DNA from: Hydrogenophaga sp.
GTDB lineage: Bacteria > Pseudomonadota > Gammaproteobacteria > Burkholderiales > Burkholderiaceae_C
Length of the DNA stretch: 64,000 bases
Reading direction: 5' to 3'
Assembly (NCBI GenBank): GCA_030653975.1
Contig: JAURYH010000020.1
Coordinates: 1-64,000 of the forward strand
Of this stretch, positions 37,854 through 47,354 are shown piece by piece (position 1 is the first letter of the stretch; every line of letters begins with the position of its first letter). The position numbers and the translations under genes were made by a program. The notes under the pieces were generated by a model. It made no database searches. It saw only the letters and a program-made list of their open reading frames with translations, and had not been told where the DNA came from.

Positions 37854-38999
37854 TCAACGGGTCGAGCCGGCACAGGCCGGTCCAGCCGCACCGGGCTCCG
37901 GTCCGTCGGTCGTCGCAGCATCGGGTGTGGTTGCCACGTGCAGCGTCTGCGTGGGAAAGGCGATGGCGGCGCCATGCCGGGCCACGATGCGGCCAAATTC
38001 GAGCAGCAGTTCCTGCTTGAGCACCTGGAAGTCCACCCAGGCGCGGGTCAGGGTGAAGGCGTAGACCAGGATGTCGAGAGAACTGGCGCCGAAGCGGGTG
38101 AAGTTCACGATCAGGGTCTGGCTGGTGTCGATGCCGGGGTGGTTCTGCAGCAGGGCCTTGATGTCGGCGACCACGGCTTGCACCTGGTCGAAGTCGTCGT
38201 AGCGCAGACCCAGGGTTTCTTTCAGGCGCCGGTGGCTCATGCGCGAGGGGTTTTCGACCACGATGTTGGTGAACACCGAGTTGGGCACGTAGATCGGGTT
38301 TTTGTTGAAGGCGCGGATGCGGGTGTGGCGCCAGCTGATGTATTCCACCGTGCCTTCGATGCTCTTGTCGGGCGAACGGATCCAGTCGCCGACGCTGAAA
38401 GGGCGGTCAAGGTAGATGGTGAGGCCGCCAAAGAAGTTGGCCAGCAGGTCCCTGGCGGCCAGACCGACCGCGATGCCGCCGACGCCGCCGAGCGCGAGCA
38501 GGCCGCCGATCTGGAAGCCCAGGGTGTGGGCCACGGTGATGGCGGTGACCACGACCACCAGCAGGCGCAGCAGCTTGTTCAGGGCGAGCGCGGTGGTGAG
38601 GTCGAAGGCCTCGCCGCTCTCGGTGCGGCGCCGGATGCTGGTCTGGGTCACGAGCCCGATGAGTTTCCACAGGAACCAGGCCACGCTGGCCACGAGGCCG
38701 ACGTCGCGCCATTGCAGTGCGCCTGCCAGCAGGGCGGGCTCGGGCCAGTGCGCATTCAGCGCACGCGCCACCCAGCCCAGGCCGACGAGCCAGATCAGCA
38801 GTTGGGTGGGCCTGCGTGCCGCGGCCAGCACGGCCTCGTCCCAGGGGTTGGCCGAGCGCAGCGCCCAGCGATGGGCCTGCAGGAACGCCATGCGCGCGGC
38901 CTGCCCGACCAGCAGGGTGAGCAGGACGATCGCCAGCACGGAGGCCAGCCAGAGTTCAGCGCCCGTGTATTGTTGAAGGCTCTCGGTGAGTCGGTTCAT
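37854..38999 (-). CDS. Small-conductance mechanosensitive channel (MscS family)
   Basis: 381 residues with four or five hydrophobic segments followed by the MscS pore helix and beta domain: ALGGVGGIAVGLAARDLLANFFGGLTIYLDRPFSVGDWI and VEYISWRHTRIRAFNKNPIYVPNS are the landmarks. The C-terminal alpha-beta domain ends around VDFQVLKQELLLEFGRIV, followed by a short variable tail. Gated by membrane tension; releases solutes after osmotic downshock. Larger than E. coli MscS (286) because of extra N-terminal helices, like YbdG/YnaI types. Confidence 0.93.
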   Translation of the reverse strand: MNRLTESLQQYTGAELWLASVLAIVLLTLLVGQAARMAFLQAHRWALRSANPWDEAVLAAARRPTQLLIWLVGLGWVARALNAHWPEPALLAGALQWRDVGLVASVAWFLWKLIGLVTQTSIRRRTESGEAFDLTTALALNKLLRLLVVVVTAITVAHTLGFQIGGLLALGGVGGIAVGLAARDLLANFFGGLTIYLDRPFSVGDWIRSPDKSIEGTVEYISWRHTRIRAFNKNPIYVPNSVFTNIVVENPSRMSHRRLKETLGLRYDDFDQVQAVVADIKALLQNHPGIDTSQTLIVNFTRFGASSLDILVYAFTLTRAWVDFQVLKQELLLEFGRIVARHGAAIAFPTQTLHVATTPDAATTDGPEPGAAGPACAGSTR

Positions 39000-39008
39000 G
39001 GGCGCTGG

Positions 39009-40496
39009 TCACTGGAACGCGACTTCGGCAAAGCTGCGCAGCTTGCGGCTGTGCAGCTGGTCCGGTCCGCCTGCGCGCAGGCGGTCGATGGCGCGGATGC
39101 CGATGCGCAGGTGCTGGTCCACGCGTTCTCGGTAGAAGTGGTTGGCCATGCCGGGCAGCTTGATCTCGCCGTGCAGCGGCTTGTCGCTCACGCACAGCAG
39201 GGTGCCGTAGGGCACGCGGAAACGGAAACCGTTGGCGGCGATGGTGGCGGACTCCATGTCCAGCGCGACGGCGCGCGATTGCGAGAAGCGGCGCTGGGGC
39301 TTGTTGTCGGGCAGCAGTTCCCAGTTGCGGTTGTCGGTGCTGGCCACGGTGCCGGTGCGCATGATGCGCTTGACTTCGGCCGGCGGCACGCCGGTCACGT
39401 CGGCCACGGCGGCTTCGAGCGCGAGCTGGATCTCGGCCAGTGCGGGGATCGGCACCCACAGCGGCAGTTCTTCGTCCAGCACATGGTCTTCGCGCACGTA
39501 GGCGTGGGCCAGGACGTAGTCGCCGAGCTGCTGGGAACTGCGCAGGCCGGCGCAGTGGCCGATCATGAGCCAGGCGTGCGGGCGCAGCACGGCGATGTGG
39601 TCGGTGATGGTCTTGGCGTTGGCCGGACCGACGCCGATGTTGACCATGGTGATGCCGCTGCGGTCGGCGCGCATCAGGTGGTAGCCCGGCATCTGCGGCA
39701 GGCGCGGCGGGGTCGCACCCAGTTCGTCGCTGGCTTCGGCTGGCAGGCCCGCGCGGCGCATCACCACGTTGCCCGGCTCCACGAAGGCGATGTATTCGCT
39801 GGCGGGATTGGCCATCTCGGCGTGGCCCAGGCGGATGAATTCGTCGATGTAGAACTGGTAGTTGGTGAACAGCACGAAGTTCTGGAACCACTCGGGCGCG
39901 GTGCCGGTGTAGTGGCGCAGGCGCTGCAGCGAGTAGTCGACCCGTGGCGCGGTGAACAGGGCCAGCGGCTGCGCTTCGCCCGGGCGTGGCTCGTGCGTGC
40001 CGTTGGCAATGCCGTCGTCCATGGCCGCCAGGTCGGGCAGGTCGAACACGTCGCGCATGAGGGCGCGGCGCTCGGCGCTCAGGCTGCCCTCCACATGGTC
40101 GTGTTCGGCGAACGAGAAGTGGATGGGGATGGGGTGCGTGCTGGTGCCCACCTCCAGTTCGCCGCCGTGGTTGATCAGCAGCAGGCTGAACTGATCCAGC
40201 AGGTAGTCGGCGTAGAGGTCGGGTCGCGTGATCGTGGTCTCGAACCGGCCGGGGCCGGCCACGAAGCCGTAGCTCAGGCGGCCGGTACCCTGGTGCGACA
40301 CGCTGTGGGTGTGCAGGCGCACGAAGGGGTAGCAGGCGCGCATGCGGGTGTCCTTGGCATCGGCGCCGGCCACGAAGTCGCGCATGGCCGCGCGCAGGAA
40401 GTCGATGTTCTGCTGGTAGATGCGCTGAACCTGGGCCAGGGCGGCGGCCGGGTTGCGGTAGAAAACGGGGGCGGTAAAGTCGGGTGTCTTGTACAT
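39009..40496 (-). CDS. amn: AMP nucleosidase
   Basis: 495 residues from the ATG at 40496, close to E. coli Amn (484). The N-terminal Amn domain (YPFVRLHTHSVSHQGTGRLSYGFV) is followed by a phosphorylase-like catalytic domain with MVNIGVGPANAKTITDHIAVLRP, GHCAGLRSSQQLGDYVLAHAYVRED and the purine/ribose-binding ALDMESATIAANGFRFRVPYG. Hydrolyses AMP to adenine and ribose 5-phosphate. Nine bp upstream of the mscS-like gene on the same strand. Confidence 0.96.
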   Translation of the reverse strand: MYKTPDFTAPVFYRNPAAALAQVQRIYQQNIDFLRAAMRDFVAGADAKDTRMRACYPFVRLHTHSVSHQGTGRLSYGFVAGPGRFETTITRPDLYADYLLDQFSLLLINHGGELEVGTSTHPIPIHFSFAEHDHVEGSLSAERRALMRDVFDLPDLAAMDDGIANGTHEPRPGEAQPLALFTAPRVDYSLQRLRHYTGTAPEWFQNFVLFTNYQFYIDEFIRLGHAEMANPASEYIAFVEPGNVVMRRAGLPAEASDELGATPPRLPQMPGYHLMRADRSGITMVNIGVGPANAKTITDHIAVLRPHAWLMIGHCAGLRSSQQLGDYVLAHAYVREDHVLDEELPLWVPIPALAEIQLALEAAVADVTGVPPAEVKRIMRTGTVASTDNRNWELLPDNKPQRRFSQSRAVALDMESATIAANGFRFRVPYGTLLCVSDKPLHGEIKLPGMANHFYRERVDQHLRIGIRAIDRLRAGGPDQLHSRKLRSFAEVAFQ

Positions 40497-40547
40497 GCCG
40501 CTATTGTGGCGCCGCCCCGTGACACCTTGTCCCCACCCGGAATACCC

Positions 40548-41831
40548 ATGCTGGATGCCGCCGCCCCGGTGCTGCTGAGCCCGTCGGTCGACATGGCCGG
40601 GGCCGCGGCGGTGCTGGCGGCCGCACTGGGCTGCGGCTTGCTGGTGGGCATCGAACGCGAGCGGCGCAAGGGCGTCGGTCCGGGGCGTGCGTTCGCCGGT
40701 TTGCGCACCTTTGCGCTGACCAGCGTGGTGGGGGCCGCTGCAGCGCTCACGCAACTGACGGGCCTGGTGGTGACCGGCGCGGTCCTAGTGGCGGCGCTGG
40801 CCCTGGTCGCTTACTGGCGCGACCGCTCCGAAGATCCGGGCGCCACCACCGAAATCGCCTTGTTGCTGACCTACCTGATCGGCGTCATCTGTGCGCAGAG
40901 CCTGCCGCTGGCCGCCGCGCTCGCCGTCGGCCTGACCGGTGTGCTGGCCGCGCGGGAACGGCTGCACCGTTTTGCCCGCCAGTGGCTGACCGAGGGCGAG
41001 GTGCGCGACGGCATCGTGCTGGCGGCGCTGGTGCTGATGGCGCTGCCGCTGGTGCCGAACCGGCCGCTCTGGGGCCCGGTGCTCAACCCCCATGTCATCG
41101 TGCAGCTGCTGGCTTTGCTGCTGGCGGTGCAGTCGCTGGCGCACCTGTGCCGCCGCCTGCTGCAGGCGCGCCACGCGGTGGCGTTCTCGGCGCTGGCCTC
41201 GGGCTTCGTGTCGAGCACCGCCACCATCGCCACACTGGGGCTGGCCGTGCGCGAGGGCCGTTCGGACGCGCGCTTGATGGCGGGCGGCGGCCTCTTGTCC
41301 TGCGTGTCCACCCAGCTGCAGGTGCTGCTGGTGGCCGCTGCCGTGCAACCGGCCTGGCTGCCGGTCCTGTGGCTCCCGGCGCTGGCCGCCGGCCTGCTGG
41401 CCCTGGCCTGGGGCTGGTGGATGGTGCGCGGAGCGCCGGAGGAAGCCGCCGGGACCGCGACGGTGCCGGACGAAGACCGGATGTTCAGCCTCTGGGGTGC
41501 CGCGGGCGTGGCCGCTTTGCTCAGTGCCGTTCAGGTGGTGGTGTATGCGCTGACGCTGTGGCTGGGGTCATCGGGCCTGCTGCTGGGCTCGGCCCTGGCG
41601 GCGCTGGCCGACCTGCACGCCTCGCTGGCGGCGGTCTTTGCGTCGGGAACACCCGCGGCGGGTGGGGCCGCGACCTGGGCGGTGATGCTGGCGATTCTGG
41701 TGCACGCCGGCAGCAAGAGTGCAACCGCCGGGCTCGTGGGGGGCTGGCGCTACCTGGCCTGGCTGGCACCGGGCCTGTGGCTGCACATGGCGCTTAGCGT
41801 CGCGGGCATCTACTGGATGGCGCGCGTCTAG
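40548..41831 (+). CDS. MgtC/SapB-like DUF4010 membrane protein
   Basis: 427 residues from the ATG at 40548; the frame is open far upstream but that part is antisense to amn. About twelve hydrophobic helices. The N-terminal LGCGLLVGIERERRKGVGPGRAFAGLRTFAL is the MgtC/SapB signature and the second half carries the DUF4010 helices (SGFVSSTATIATLGLAVREGR, HAGSKSATAGLVGG). Transport role unknown. Confidence 0.88.
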   Translation: MLDAAAPVLLSPSVDMAGAAAVLAAALGCGLLVGIERERRKGVGPGRAFAGLRTFALTSVVGAAAALTQLTGLVVTGAVLVAALALVAYWRDRSEDPGATTEIALLLTYLIGVICAQSLPLAAALAVGLTGVLAARERLHRFARQWLTEGEVRDGIVLAALVLMALPLVPNRPLWGPVLNPHVIVQLLALLLAVQSLAHLCRRLLQARHAVAFSALASGFVSSTATIATLGLAVREGRSDARLMAGGGLLSCVSTQLQVLLVAAAVQPAWLPVLWLPALAAGLLALAWGWWMVRGAPEEAAGTATVPDEDRMFSLWGAAGVAALLSAVQVVVYALTLWLGSSGLLLGSALAALADLHASLAAVFASGTPAAGGAATWAVMLAILVHAGSKSATAGLVGGWRYLAWLAPGLWLHMALSVAGIYWMARV

Positions 41832-41869
41832 AACGGGCTGGCGACCTCGGAGAGATCGCATTCAGGTTC

Positions 41870-43273
41870 TCAGGTCCGGGTCGGATCGCGCATCGTCACG
41901 AACTCCTCCGCCGCCGTGGGATGGATGCCGATGGTGCTGTCGAAAATGGCCTTGGTGGCGCCGGCCTTCATGGCCACGGCGAAGCCCTGCACGATCTCGC
42001 CGGCTTCGGCGCCGACCATGTGCAGGCCCACCACGCGGTCGCTCGCGGTGTCCACGATGAGCTTCATGAGCGTGCGTTCGCTGCTGCCCGAAAGCGTGTG
42101 CTTGAGCGCCTTGAACTCGCTGCGGAAGACGGCGATCTGGCCGAACTTCTCGCGCGCCTGCGCTTCGCTGTAGCCCACGGTGCCGATGTTGGGGTGGGTG
42201 AAGACGGCGGTGGGGATGAACTCGTAACTCATCTCGCGCGCTGGCTTGCCCGCTGCAGCGCCGAAGAGCTGGTCGACCACCACCATGGCCTCGCCCAGCG
42301 CCACCGGCGTGAGCTGCACGCGGTTGGTGACGTCGCCCACGGCGTAAATGCCGGGCACGTTGGTCTGGTAGGTGTCGCTCACGATCACCTCGCCCTGTGC
42401 GCCCTGGGCCACGCCCACGGTGTCCAGGCCCAGACCCTGCACATTGGGCTTGCGCCCGGTGGCGTAGAGCACGGCGTCGGCCAGCACGACGCTGCCACCT
42501 TCCAGCTCGACACGCAGGCCTTCGCCGGTTTTCCGGATGTCCACCACGTCGGCGTTCAGCCGCAGGTCCACACCGGACTTGACCATCTCGGCAGCGACGA
42601 AGTGGCGCACCTCGTCGTCAAAGCCGCGCAGCACCTGTTCACCCCGGTACAACTGCGTGACCTTCGAACCCAGGCCATTGAAGATGGAGGCGAATTCGCA
42701 GGCGATGTAGCCGCCACCCACCACCACCAGGCGCTTCGGAAACGGCTCCAGATCGAAGATCTCGTTGGACGTGATGACGTGTTCGCGACCCGCGAAGTGC
42801 GGCACATGGGGCGTGCCGCCGGTGGCGATGAGAACGTTTTTGGCGGTGAAATTCTGGTGACCGGGGCTGCCGTCGGCGTTGAGCGTGGCCAGGCCGACGC
42901 TGTGTTCACCCTGCAGGCGGGCGAAACCGTCGAACACGGTCACGCCAGAACCGCGCAGCAGGTTGCCATAGACCCCGTTCAGGCGGCTGATCTCGGTGGC
43001 GCGGTTGGCTTTGAGCCTGCCCCAGTTGAGGATGGGCATGTCACCTTCCCACCCGTAGCCTTGCGCTTCGTGGGCGGCGTCAGCGTAGTGCGCGGCGTAG
43101 CTGTAGAGCTTCTTGGGGATGCAGCCCACGTTGACGCAGGTGCCGCCCAGGCCGTCTTGCCCCAGGGTTTCGGCCAGCGCCACGCGCGCCCCGCGCTGGG
43201 CGGCCATGCGGGCGGCGCGCACGCCACCGCTGCCGCCGCCAATGACGAATAGATCGAAGTCGTAAGTGCTCAT
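41870..43273 (-). CDS. gor: Glutathione-disulfide reductase
   Basis: 467 residues from the ATG at 43273 (MSTYDFDLFVIGGGSGGVRA). FAD-binding GGGSGG, redox pair Cys46-Cys51 in GGTCVNVGCIPKKLY, NAD(P) site VVVGGGYIACEFASIFNGLG, and the dimerisation domain with catalytic HPTAAEE. The post-GGGYIA region has RGEQVLRGFD, consistent with NADPH preference. Regenerates GSH. A TTG start six codons upstream is possible but lacks a better ribosome site. Confidence 0.95.
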   Translation of the reverse strand: MSTYDFDLFVIGGGSGGVRAARMAAQRGARVALAETLGQDGLGGTCVNVGCIPKKLYSYAAHYADAAHEAQGYGWEGDMPILNWGRLKANRATEISRLNGVYGNLLRGSGVTVFDGFARLQGEHSVGLATLNADGSPGHQNFTAKNVLIATGGTPHVPHFAGREHVITSNEIFDLEPFPKRLVVVGGGYIACEFASIFNGLGSKVTQLYRGEQVLRGFDDEVRHFVAAEMVKSGVDLRLNADVVDIRKTGEGLRVELEGGSVVLADAVLYATGRKPNVQGLGLDTVGVAQGAQGEVIVSDTYQTNVPGIYAVGDVTNRVQLTPVALGEAMVVVDQLFGAAAGKPAREMSYEFIPTAVFTHPNIGTVGYSEAQAREKFGQIAVFRSEFKALKHTLSGSSERTLMKLIVDTASDRVVGLHMVGAEAGEIVQGFAVAMKAGATKAIFDSTIGIHPTAAEEFVTMRDPTRT

Positions 43274-43385
43274 GCTCGTCCGTTCGGCCAACGGGGTCGT
43301 GGCCCATGCTGTGGAGCGGGGCAGTTTACGCGCAGCCCGCCCGGCGTGCAGTTCCGGGGACGTTCTGCCCCGTCATGGGTGCGGC

Positions 43386-43925
43386 TCAGGTCCGCGAACG
43401 GACCTCATTGTGTTTGAGGGCGCGGCGCTTGGCCATTTCGCGACCCATGCCGGCGGTGTCGAGGGCGGCAAGCCGCTTTTTCGCTTCCGGGTAGGCGATG
43501 GACTCCTCCAGCAGGATGTGGTCCAGGTAGAGCGCTTCAAAAACTTCCAGCGCGTGGCGCAGCTCCGCTGTGTCGAACCAGAGGTTGCCGCCGGTGGCGG
43601 CCTCCAGCGAGGGGGCGATCTGGATCCAGTTTTCTTCCAGCCAGCCGTGGTCCTGGATCAGGTGTTCGGTGGCCTGCACGATCTCGGCGTCCTGGCTGAC
43701 CAGCAAGGCCGGGAAGATGTGTTTTTCTTCGTCCAGGTGGTGCTGGCGCGCTTCGCCATTGAAATAGTCGAGCACGCGGCGCGCCCGGGCCCGGTTGGCC
43801 TGGTTCAGACCTTCATTTTCGATGGCGTCCACCAGCGCATGCAGCAGCTTGATCTGGCTCTGGATTTCCTGATGGGTGTTGTCGAGGAACTCGAAAACGG
43901 CGATGGAGACGGGCGCTGCACTCAT
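43386..43925 (-). CDS. Hemerythrin HHE domain protein
   Basis: 179 residues forming one four-helix bundle with the di-iron ligands expected in FLDNTHQEI, RQHHLDEEKHIFP, LIQDHGWLEENW and YLDHILLEESIAYP. Such proteins bind oxygen or NO or repair iron centres; role here unknown. Monocistronic. Confidence 0.9.
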   Translation of the reverse strand: MSAAPVSIAVFEFLDNTHQEIQSQIKLLHALVDAIENEGLNQANRARARRVLDYFNGEARQHHLDEEKHIFPALLVSQDAEIVQATEHLIQDHGWLEENWIQIAPSLEAATGGNLWFDTAELRHALEVFEALYLDHILLEESIAYPEAKKRLAALDTAGMGREMAKRRALKHNEVRSRT

Positions 43926-43999
43926 GAGGAACTCCTGTTCACTGGGTTGGGTTCATTATGAAAATGCTGCGCTGCGGCAAGTTGATCTTGCGCAAACAA

Positions 44000-44021
44000 G
44001 AAGCCCGCTGAAGCGGGCTTC
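44000..44021 (-). terminator. Hairpin downstream of the hbd gene
   Basis: GAAGCCCGC at 44000-44008 and GCGGGCTTC at 44013-44021 form a perfect 9-bp stem with a TGAA loop. On the minus strand it is followed by TTGTTTG, so it probably terminates leftward transcripts from the dehydrogenase gene beyond the type A repeat. Confidence 0.6.
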
Positions 44022-44114
44022 CGATGAACTGTGACAAGCGGCGCGTTTCCGGCGCACGTGTCTGGTGCAGGAGCCGAGGAAACGGGTCATCTTGCCGGCG
44101 CGTGTGTCCCAATC

Positions 44115-44194
44115 CAGGATGCCGCGGAACGGGCTTTGCCCGGCCGCAGGGCATCGCCCCCTGGGGGGTGACGCCGCAGGCGGCGCGGGGGGTG
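44115..44194 (-). repeat. Type A intergenic repeat, copy 6
   Basis: CCGCGGAACGGGCTTTGCCC, CCCCCTGGGGGG and GCCGCAGGCGGCGCGGGGGG blocks, abutting the stop of the dehydrogenase gene. The first hairpin carries compensating changes (CGGGCTTTGCCCG for CCGGCTTTGCCGG), so its pairing is kept. Confidence 0.8.
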
Positions 44195-45046
44195 TCAGTA
44201 CGTGTAAACGCCCCTGCCCGTTTTCCGGCCCAGCCAGCCGGCAGCGACCATCTCTTTCAGCAGCGGCGCCGGGCGGTACTTGCTGTCGTTGTATTCGGCC
44301 ATGTAGACGTTCATCACGGCCAGGCACACGTCAAGTCCGATCATGTCGGCCAGCGCCAGCGGGCCGATGGGCTGGTTGGTGCCCAGCTTCATGCCGGCGT
44401 CGATGTCTTCCGGCGTCGCCAGGCCTTCGGCGAGCACGAAGAAGGCTTCGTTGATCATGGGCACCAGGATGCGGTTGACCACGAAGCCGGGCGCGTTTTT
44501 CACCGTGATCGGTGTCTTGCCCAGGGCTTCGGCCATGGCCTTGACCGCGTCGTGCGTGGCGTCGCTGGTCTGCAGGCCGCGGATGATCTCCACCAGCGCC
44601 ATCATGGGCACGGGGTTGAAAAAGTGCATGCCAATGAAGCGGTCGGGGCGCTGCGTGGCGGCGGCCAGCTTGGTGATGCTGATGGAGCTGGTGTTGGTGG
44701 CCACGATCACCCCGGGTGCCAGCAGGCCGTCGAGCTGCTGCAGGATCCTGACCTTGAGGCCTTCGTTTTCGGTGGCGGCTTCGATCACCAGCTGTGCGCC
44801 CTTGAGGTCGTCGTAGTTCGTGCTGCCCTGGATCAGGCCGAGCGCCCTGGCTTTGTCGTCGGCGCTGATCTTTTCCTTCTTGATCAGGCGGTCGAGGCTG
44901 CCCGCGATGGTGGCCAGGCCCTTGTCGACCGCGGTCTGCGCGATGTCGACCATCACCACGCGGATGCCGCTGGTGGCGCAGGCCTGGGCGATCCCGTTGC
45001 CCATGGTGCCCGAGCCGATGATGCCCACGGTTTGAATGCTGCTCAT
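44195..45046 (-). CDS. 3-hydroxybutyryl-CoA dehydrogenase
   Basis: 283 residues from the ATG at 45046, with GGAG 10 bases upstream. NAD-binding VGIIGSGTMGNGIAQACA, catalytic His in FIGMHFFNPVPMM with the following conserved Glu, and the C-terminal dimer domain NAPGFVVNRILVPMINEAF. Oxidises (S)-3-hydroxybutyryl-CoA or related acyl-CoAs (Hbd/PaaH/FadB2 type) in beta-oxidation or polyhydroxyalkanoate turnover. Divergent from the GMC oxidoreductase. Confidence 0.93.
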   Translation of the reverse strand: MSSIQTVGIIGSGTMGNGIAQACATSGIRVVMVDIAQTAVDKGLATIAGSLDRLIKKEKISADDKARALGLIQGSTNYDDLKGAQLVIEAATENEGLKVRILQQLDGLLAPGVIVATNTSSISITKLAAATQRPDRFIGMHFFNPVPMMALVEIIRGLQTSDATHDAVKAMAEALGKTPITVKNAPGFVVNRILVPMINEAFFVLAEGLATPEDIDAGMKLGTNQPIGPLALADMIGLDVCLAVMNVYMAEYNDSKYRPAPLLKEMVAAGWLGRKTGRGVYTY

Positions 45047-45281
45047 AGGGGAAATGCTCCTGAAAAAAGACAAAGAATCATTGTCGGGGACATGCACCGG
45101 CCGCGACCTCGACCGCGTCGCGCAGGCGTCGGGACTAGGCTGGCACGCCTAGCGGTGCTGCCAGCGCTGTGCTAACTTGCCTGCGGATTGTCGCGCACCG
45201 CTTTGCGTGGCGATGACCTCCACACCCATGTGACCGGCAGGGGCTTCACAAGCGATCCCCGTGCCAGACAACGGAGACCTT

Positions 45282-46919
45282 ATGTTCGACTACATCGTCG
45301 TCGGCGGCGGTTCGGCGGGCTGCGTGCTCGCCGGGCGCCTGAGCGAAGACCCGGCCGTGCGCGTGGCCCTGCTGGAGGCGGGCCCACCCGACCGCAGTGT
45401 GCTGATCCATTGCCCGGCGGGTCTGGCCGTGATGGCCAAGTACCAGCTCAACGGCTGGGGCTATGCCACGGTGCCGCAGTCCGGGCTCCATGGCCGGCGC
45501 GGGTATCAGCCACGTGGCAAGGTGCTCGGGGGCTCCAGTTCGATCAACGCCATGATCTACACCCGGGGCCACCCACAGGACTACGACGGCTGGGCCGCGC
45601 AGGGCAATCCGGGCTGGTCGTTTGCCGATGTGTTGCCCTATTTCAAGCGCGCCGAGCACAATCAGCGCGGGGCCGACGCCCTGCACGGCCAGGGCGGGCC
45701 GCTGAACGTGATGGACCTGCGGTCGCCGAATCCCTTTCTGCCGTCGTTCATCGAAGCCGGCCAGCAGGCGGGTTACCGGCTGAACACCGATTTCAATGGC
45801 CCCGAACAGGAGGGCATCGGCAGCTACCAGGTCACGCACAAGAATGGCGAACGTTTCAGCGCCGCCAAGGCCTACCTCACGCCCCACCTGGGACGCTCCA
45901 ACCTGAAGGTGATCACGAACGCGCTGACCACGCGGGTGCTCACCGAAACCGTGAATGGCCAGCCGCGTGCCGTGGGTGTGGAATACCGACCGGACGGCGG
46001 GCGCGGCCCGCTGCAGACGCTGACGCTCCATCCGGGCGGCGAGGTGGTGCTGAGCGCGGGCGCGTTCGGATCACCGCAGCTGCTGATGCTCTCCGGCATC
46101 GGCCCGGCAGCGCAGCTGGCTGGACACGGCATCGGCGTGGTGCACGACCTGCCCGGCGTGGGCGAGAACCTGCACGACCACCCGGATGTGGTGATGGTGG
46201 TGAACGCGCCAAAACTGACCGATCTGTTCGGCCTGTCCCTGGCCGGTGTGGCGCGGATGGTCCGGGGCCTGTTCGAATGGCGGCGCAGCCGCAGCGGTCC
46301 GCTCACCACCAACTTTGCCGAGGCGGGTGGCTTCATCAAGAGCGCCCCGGAGGAGTCGATTCCCGATCTGCAACTGCACTTCGTGGTGGGCAAGCTGGTG
46401 GACCATGGCCGCAAGACGGTGCTGGGTCACGGCTATTCGTGCCACGTGTGCCTGCTGCGCCCGAAGAGCCGGGGCACGCTGCGCCTGGCCAGTGCCGATC
46501 CGCAGGTGATGCCGCTGATCGACCCGGCCTTCCTGCAGGACCCGGACGACGCGGCCCGGCTGGTGCGGGGTTTCAAGGTGATGCGCGAGCTGATGCAGCA
46601 GCCGGCGCTGGCCCGCCACGGTGGGGTGGAGTCCAAAGCCTCGGCGCATGCCCGGAGCGATGCGCAGATCGAGCAGTTCGTGCGGTTCCATGCCGACACG
46701 ATCTACCACCCGGTGGGCACCTGCCGCATGGGGCCGGACGCGATGGCGGTGGTGGACGCCCGCCTGCGGGTGCACGGCGTGGCGGGGTTGCGCGTGGTGG
46801 ACGCGTCGGTCATGCCGAGCGTGGTGGGCGGCAACACCAATGCCCCGGTGATCATGATGGCCGAGAAGGCCGTCGATATGATTCGGGAGGACCACTCTTC
46901 CGAAAGCGCCACTCCATGA
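45282..46919 (+). CDS. GMC-family FAD oxidoreductase (choline dehydrogenase-like)
   Basis: 545 residues from the ATG at 45282 with GGAGAC upstream. ADP-binding [21 protein letters not shown], the GMC signature [18 protein letters not shown], and the C-terminal HPVGTCRMG ... [16 protein letters not shown] with catalytic His and Asn. Oxidises an alcohol, with electrons probably passing to the respiratory chain. BetA is the closest named relative, but there is no betB or betI nearby, so choline is not supported as the substrate. Co-transcribed with the small gene that follows. Confidence 0.9.
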   Translation: MFDYIVVGGGSAGCVLAGRLSEDPAVRVALLEAGPPDRSVLIHCPAGLAVMAKYQLNGWGYATVPQSGLHGRRGYQPRGKVLGGSSSINAMIYTRGHPQDYDGWAAQGNPGWSFADVLPYFKRAEHNQRGADALHGQGGPLNVMDLRSPNPFLPSFIEAGQQAGYRLNTDFNGPEQEGIGSYQVTHKNGERFSAAKAYLTPHLGRSNLKVITNALTTRVLTETVNGQPRAVGVEYRPDGGRGPLQTLTLHPGGEVVLSAGAFGSPQLLMLSGIGPAAQLAGHGIGVVHDLPGVGENLHDHPDVVMVVNAPKLTDLFGLSLAGVARMVRGLFEWRRSRSGPLTTNFAEAGGFIKSAPEESIPDLQLHFVVGKLVDHGRKTVLGHGYSCHVCLLRPKSRGTLRLASADPQVMPLIDPAFLQDPDDAARLVRGFKVMRELMQQPALARHGGVESKASAHARSDAQIEQFVRFHADTIYHPVGTCRMGPDAMAVVDARLRVHGVAGLRVVDASVMPSVVGGNTNAPVIMMAEKAVDMIREDHSSESATP

Positions 46920-47215
46920 TTCTTGAACACGCCGACATCCGCACCGACCCCGCCCGCACTGCCGAATTTGAAGAAGCCATCCTGCGCGGTGCCAGCTCCG
47001 TCATCGCCCAGGCCAGAGGCTTCAAAGGCTTCAAGGTCAACCGCAGCATTGAAAGCCCGGGCCGCTACATCCTGATGATCTACTGGGACACACTGGAAGA
47101 CCACACCGTGGGTTTCCGTCAGTCACCCGCATTCGCTGAGTGGCGCAGCATCGTCGGCCCGTTCTTCCTGCAACCACCGGTTGTCGAACACCTCGAACTC
47201 GTGGGCATGAGTTGA
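46916..47215 (+). CDS. Antibiotic biosynthesis monooxygenase (ABM) domain protein
   Basis: 99 residues, starting in the stop codon of the oxidoreductase (ATGA overlap). Sequence such as [21 protein letters not shown] and [20 protein letters not shown] fits the dimeric ferredoxin-like ABM/DABB fold, often cofactor-independent oxygenases or heme-handling proteins. The coupling suggests it acts on the oxidoreductase product, but nothing fixes the reaction. Confidence 0.85.
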   Translation: MILEHADIRTDPARTAEFEEAILRGASSVIAQARGFKGFKVNRSIESPGRYILMIYWDTLEDHTVGFRQSPAFAEWRSIVGPFFLQPPVVEHLELVGMS

Positions 47216-47250
47216 CCTCAACCCGGTAGCCGGCGCGCGCGCCTCAAGGC

Positions 47251-47354
47251 CAGGATGCGGTGGAACCGGCTTTGCCGGGCCACTCGCATCGCCCCCTGGG
47301 GGGTGACGCCGCAGGCGGCGCGGGGGGAGCCTCCTCCTGCGGCGCGGGGGGGGG
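47251..47354 (-). repeat. Type A intergenic repeat, copy 7
   Basis: GGAACCGGCTTTGCCGGGCC, CCCCCTGGGGGG and GCCGCAGGCGGCGCGGGGGG, then a second partial GCGGCGCGGGGGGGG as in copy 2. Ends at the arginase stop. Confidence 0.8.

Noticed and set aside
37833..40547. The long upstream extension of the DUF4010 protein frame
   Set aside because: It is antisense to the mscS-like and amn genes; only the part from the ATG at 40548 resembles a membrane protein.
45282..46919. Choline dehydrogenase betA
   Set aside because: GMC family is certain, but there is no betaine aldehyde dehydrogenase, BetI or choline transporter nearby.
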